NCBI GenBank assembly: GCA_002794775.1
Contig: NBAY01000011.1
Location: 744,001 to 808,000, forward strand
Direction of reading: 5' to 3'
DNA from: Porodaedalea pini
Taxonomy: Eukaryota > Basidiomycota > Agaricomycetes > Hymenochaetales > Hymenochaetaceae
DNA length: 64,000 bases
Under the pieces are notes generated by a model. The model saw only the letters and a program-made list of their open reading frames with translations. It searched no databases and had not been told where the DNA came from. Both the position numbers and the translations under genes were made by a program. Shown here piece by piece: positions 60,179 through 64,000 of the stretch (positions are counted from its first letter, which is position 1; the number at the start of each line of letters is the position of its first letter).

Positions 60179-60533
60179 AGTATGGGATGGATGTTGAATC
60201 TGTGCGCCTCGAAGGAGGGATGGTTAAGGGGTCTTGGTTATCGATGGGCTTGGAATACTTGACTCTCGAACATGCGGGACGTGCGTGTTGTATACGACTT
60301 CTCAAGCGCCTATAAATGACCTTATATTAGTTCATGCAGTTATACCGTGGCCTTCTGTTCTCAGAATGTTACATCCCTTCGATGATTACTTTCTGAGTGT
60401 AATTCATGCTGCGGGTTCCTCTGTGCTTTAAGTAAATAATAGAGCGAGATTGTGAAGGAAAGAAATGCTAGCGAGACATATTGACAGATTAAAATCCCCA
60501 TCCTGACCCTGAGGCTCTCGTTTCAGAAATTCC
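60179..60533. other. Spacer between BTB D and E
   Basis: Divergence-rich spacer holding the promoter of D and the 3' flank of E. No separate gene. Confidence 0.4.
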
Positions 60534-61455
60534 TTAAGATTCAAATAACTGTCCAAAATCGAATTCTCCTGCACTGAAAGAAGGTTCTTCAGATCGAGGA
60601 CTTCCTTCACGCACAGTGATCTGTACCGAAGAGCGTCTCGGTATGAGGATTACTCCGATTGCCTCTCGTGCGGCCCTATCCACATTGATATTCTTGCGCC
60701 TGGGTCGAGTGAGCGCCACCTTCTCGCGAACCTGCCCCATTTTAACAGAAAAGTCTAAACCCAACTTCTGCGCGTCCACAACCGAGAGCGGCTCCAATCT
60801 GGTGGCAAGTTCAAGGTACGTTTCTACGTACCAATCTTCTATCTCGTACTTGTGCGCAAGGTCGATTCTGTCCACGACTGCGATGCGGTACCACAGGGAG
60901 TTTCGAATATGGTTTTTGGCGATGAGACGGACTTTCTCAAAACCCCACATGCGTGACATGTCGAGAAGCGACGTGCATTGCTTTAAAGATAGAGAAGACG
61001 AGATGTCCTTTGCTTTCCTGTGTGGAACATAGCGAGGAAACTTTAAGGTCTTCCTATGGCAACAATGGTCTAAAGGAGACTTACGGTAAATACAAAATCT
61101 GGAGGAGTAGCTTGAACTCTGTTTTGTTTATCGCCTCCAAATGAATCGGATTATCATCGCTCATGCCTTCCACCACATCATTTTCTTCCGCAGAAGGCAT
61201 TGAGAACATGTCTCGGAAAACGTGCGATTGTTCCTCAAGCTCGTGTTTGGGCACCCGAAACAAGCAGTCTTCAACTTAACAGGTCGTCTCAGTTACAACT
61301 ACGAGTATTTCTGTTCAAAAATCACTCACCTTGAAAGTGGCCAGGCTGAAATAGAAGATATCGTCTCTGCAAACTTTTGTACGCCCAACTTGAAGGTCAT
61401 CCAACCGGAAAGCAAGATCTGAAGCAGAACAAGCTGAGGCGACTTCAGAATCCAT
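60534..61455 (-). CDS. BTB/POZ protein E (type 2)
   Basis: The start at 61455 gives MDSEVASACSASDLAFRLDD, then RDDIFYFSLATFK. The BTB exon reads VEDCLFRVPKHELEEQSHVF, RDMFSMPSAEENDVVEGMSD and NPIHLEAINKTEFKLLLQIL. The last exon has MSRMWGFEKVRLIAKNHIRN, LAHKYEIEDWYVETYLELAT and LDFSVKMGQVREKVALTRPR, ending FSAGEFDFGQLFES at 60534. It is the intact type 2 member of the second unit and the paralogue of C. In the first exon it has extra residues (QVGRTKVC) absent from C. Role unknown. Confidence 0.85.
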
Positions 61456-61879
61456 GATTTCGGGATGGACCAATGAGAGGTCTTCTTATCTCGAGTCCTG
61501 ATCTCAAGTCGAGATGTGACACAGATATCAGTAAACAAGCCACTAGCAAGAAGGATCGAGATGTCAGCGGACCGAGTCAAGCAACACGCAGCTTTGGTGC
61601 GCAGCGGGCGTGCCAGAACTTCGATCTCTCTAGACACGCCGAGAAGCCAAAGATTCATCATGTGAAGGTCCACAGAGTTTGAAATGATAACGAGGACATT
61701 TTCTCTGCATTTAGACGCTCATGAACAGGGTCCAGAAGGCTCCGACAACCTGGGATGTTCCAGTTTTAGACCGGGATAGTTATGAAGAGCCGGTCCTCCG
61801 AAGATATCCGAGATAGCGTCGAAGCTTTCAACGTCTTATTCACGAATTAACCTAGTCGAACAGTGTATGCTCCGTCAGC
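61456..61879. other. Upstream region of BTB E
   Basis: 61575-61680 is a clear duplicate of 58420-58520 upstream of C, with the shared ACACGCAGCTTTGGTGCGC word. The remainder shows no gene. Confidence 0.55.
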
Positions 61880-62060
61880 AATGTCCACATGATGTAGTTA
61901 TGAAATACTCTTTCCCTAGACTTCGCCATGAGGTCCGCGCCAAAACGGAATGTCTCGCCAGTTGTCAAATAGTTACGGTCGGTTCGCCTCTTGTAAGCGC
62001 AAGTGTGTCACCGGGTCAATCCTCTATTTCATACTTCTGCACATATTAGTTTTCTGCGCA
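61880..62060 (-). pseudogene. Type 2 BTB remnant (F)
   Basis: On the minus strand, near 62035, the codons read QKYEIED followed by a stop, matching HKYEIEDWY of copies E, C and B. Flanking matches are weak. Its position after E and before the second GET1 remnant is where a C-like copy would be expected. The assignment rests mainly on this motif and on synteny. Confidence 0.35.
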
Positions 62061-62229
62061 AAGCGACTGTTCAGTCACAGACGTGGACGAAAGAGTACCA
62101 GCGGCATGAGAAACCCGAATCACCTAGGTAAATTTGAGAAGATGGTGAGCAACGAAAGCCCCTGGAAAATGGATCATCAAGCAGCAAAATACATGTAAAT
62201 TGAAATGTGCACTCCTCAGGTTCTCAAGG

Positions 62230-62405
62230 TGCCAAAGCAAAGAGTACCCACGAGCTCAGGCAAAGCGAGTTGGCCAATACATGGTAGCAACTCCGCCAGA
62301 GAAGCGAGGGAGAAGGAAGATACTGGTGGGTCATGTCTAGAAATGGAGCATCAAAGTGATCGAGTCGCAAGGACGTGCTGAGTACATAAAGCCGGCACGT
62401 GAGCT
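62230..62405 (-). pseudogene. GET1 remnant (second duplicate)
   Basis: The sequence from ACGAGCTCAGGCAAAG to about 62400 aligns with the GET1 first exon and its upstream region (54744-54920), with many substitutions. One shared block is AGAAATGGAGCATCAAAGTG against AGAAATGGCGCGTCAAAGCG. The ATG region and coiled coil are lost. It is older or more eroded than the copy at 58538. Confidence 0.65.
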
Positions 62406-62669
62406 TATCAGGACGTACCCCAGCATAACAACGAAAAATAAAACATCTAGCATCGCGACATGAATTACTTCCCTTAGAACTTTAGAAGCAGGTTCAGAGA
62501 CGTGAATTTCTTCTAAGCCTTACTTTTTTGGCTGGGGCCGCCTGGCATTTAGAATCCGGCGGGTTGTTTCTAAATACTTACGGGAAGTCAACCAGTATAG
62601 CATTCTTCTGGGTCTCTGCTTTTCTCTATAACATACTGTGCATACAAGCTTCACGGATGATCGTATAGA
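62406..62669. other. Spacer between the second GET1 remnant and BTB G
   Basis: It fills the same position as 59063-59349 in the second unit. No gene. Confidence 0.4.
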
Positions 62670-63554
62670 CTACTCTGCATTGAAGGTGATCTTATCGCAT
62701 CCGTCGTTGATAACTTCTCTCATCGTTCGTTCTATGGCCACATGCCCAACCCCAAAAGCCGTAGGCACTAGCGGACAGCGACGACAGTAAGATTCTAATG
62801 CCAGTGGTCCGACAATTTCCTCATGGCCCTTCTCGCATCTCCTAATTCTGGGGTGTCCAGTTCTATAGTGTGCGACCAGCTTCGCCAGTTTCCTTTCTCG
62901 AATTCGGGCTACCTTGAGAGCGTCCTGCGAACCGAGTCTTTCCACCTCCTCGTCTGTGAGTGAGTCTTCGCGCTCCACCAGTTCCGAGAATGCCTTATGG
63001 ATCCAGTCGGACAACTCATACGTTCGGGCGAGTTGGATCCTGCGGATTGCGTCGATGCTGCAGACGTTCAGCTTCTTCAAGGCCTGCTCTCGCAGCTCGT
63101 CGAACTCCCACATCCGCGCAAGCTTCATAACCGACAGCCACTCCTCAACTGACAGATCTTGGCCCGACAAATGATGGTACTTCCTGTGACAATTGGATAG
63201 GACATATATCAGATTGTTTGTCCTTTTTCCAATTGAAAACTGGGTAATATCTTACGGCGTATACAAGGCTTTCAAGAACGCCCGGAACTCGTCATTCTTG
63301 ATGCCGTCGAGTAGCAGAGGGTGCGCTTCATCCATACCGTCGCAGACTGTGCCTTCAACTTTCGGGAGCTCAAGCATATTGCGGAACACGGGGGACGCGT
63401 CCACGAAAGGCTTGCGAAGAACACTGAACAGGTAGCTCTCGACCTAGATACCGAGAATTAGAGTAACAAAAGTTTTGAAATATTTAGCCCTTACTTGGAT
63501 TACGATCAAGGAGGAGAAGAATTCACTATCTTTCCTCCAGCCTATCTGCTCCAT
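62670..63554 (-). CDS. BTB/POZ protein G (type 1)
   Basis: The start at 63554 gives MEQIGWRKDSEFFSSLIVIQ. The BTB exon reads VESYLFSVLRKPFVDASPVF, RNMLELPKVEGTVCDGMDEA and HPLLLDGIKNDEFRAFLKAL. The last exon begins KYHHLSGQDLSVEEWLSVMK, then WEFDELREQALKKLNVCSID, LARTYELSDWIHKAFSELVE. The tail has RRCEKGHEE and SYCRRCPL, ending NDGCDKITFNAE at 62670. It is the third type 1 copy. Its tail is longer than in A and D, with an insertion around CPLVPTAFGVGHV. Role unknown. Confidence 0.85.
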
Positions 63555-64000
63555 GCTGTAAGACCTACGCCAGGTGGGTGCGTCTTGACGGGGGTTGGAT
63601 GGAGAGCCTTCTTTTTCTTCTACTGGCGGGCTTGGGAGTTTATCTGAGAAGCATATCATGAACATGCGGAACATGCGCGTTTTACATGTCTTCTTTGCCG
63701 CTTTATGATTCATCTTGTCTTCACTGACAACGCTGGTCATGTCAAGGTCTTATGGCACTACTCTTCCACACGGCTTCTTCTAAGAAGTTCTACTAAGACT
63801 TCTAATCACCGAATTTCATCTCTACTGAATTTGCCTTCAAAATAGAGCTTGGCCCGCACATGAAATGACTCAGAGTAATCATTGTATCAATCATTCAGCA
63901 AAGTATTGTAAGTAGTAGTACTATGTAGCCTCCCCGAACGGCCTGCAAAAAATCTCAAACTTCATTGTCCTATGCTTGTCCCCATCCTCCTCTCTGATTT
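63555..64000. other. Right-edge region upstream of BTB G
   Basis: Promoter side of G. By analogy with the other units, a type 2 BTB gene may follow beyond the window. Nothing is identifiable here, apart from a TATTGTAAGTAGTAGTACTATG stretch similar to that near 59120. Confidence 0.4.

Overview
The window is nuclear DNA from a filamentous basidiomycete, most likely a mushroom-forming Agaricomycete. Genes are split by many short (about 50-70 bp) GT-AG introns and sit close together on both strands. The protein set is fungal: a Cdc24 RhoGEF with a PB1 domain, Zn2Cys6 regulator, Mim1, Thi6, Ctf4/Mcl1, Mnd1 and GH28 pectinases. The BTB/POZ and F-box genes are of the kinds that are expanded in Agaricomycetes. 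No rRNA, tRNA or CRISPR array was recognised.

Layout. 1-1236: 3' part of a mitochondrial transcription factor B/rRNA dimethyladenosine transferase-like gene (+). 1928-3006: frameshifted NmrA-like reductase (-). 3405-7794: Ctf4/WDHD1 replisome adaptor (-). 8509-12571: large Ser/Pro/Gln-rich protein of unknown function (+). 13108-14353: F-box-like protein (-). 14713-17009: bifunctional thiamine enzyme THI6 (+). 17123-18665: phytanoyl-CoA dioxygenase family (-). 19271-22899: CDC24 (-). 22900-26337: no gene seen. 26338-29164: Rap1-like telomere protein with a BRCT domain and three Myb-like modules (+). 29915-41490: a polygalacturonase array on the minus strand. It has two intact genes, a third interrupted in its signal-peptide codons by a 1,078-bp fold-back transposable element, and a decayed fourth copy beyond MND1 (39490-40581, -). 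41830-42147: MIM1 (+). 42609-44313: eIF5-mimic/BZW protein (+). 44767-48213: Zn2Cys6 factor (-). 49314-50031: non-autonomous DNA transposon with subterminal ATCCGGAT repeats. 50536-51516: Ohr/OsmC peroxidase (+). 51650-53559: malate synthase (-). 54011-54831: GET1 (-).

54379-64000 is a tandem segmental duplication. The unit is a GET1 5' part, one 'type 1' BTB gene and one or two 'type 2' BTB genes. It occurs about three times: GET1-A-B-C, then GET1 pseudogene-D-E-F remnant, then GET1 remnant-G to the window edge. Intact GET1 is the leftmost copy, and the right-hand GET1 copies are dead. They mark the duplication steps that produced the BTB family.

Most genes are unrelated single-copy housekeeping functions: mitochondrial expression and import, replication, meiosis, telomeres, polarity, thiamine, glyoxylate cycle and tail-anchored protein insertion. 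The accessory, fast-evolving parts are the pectinase cluster with its fold-back insertion, the ATCCGGAT element and the BTB tandem array. Exon boundaries were read by eye; where a junction is uncertain this is stated.
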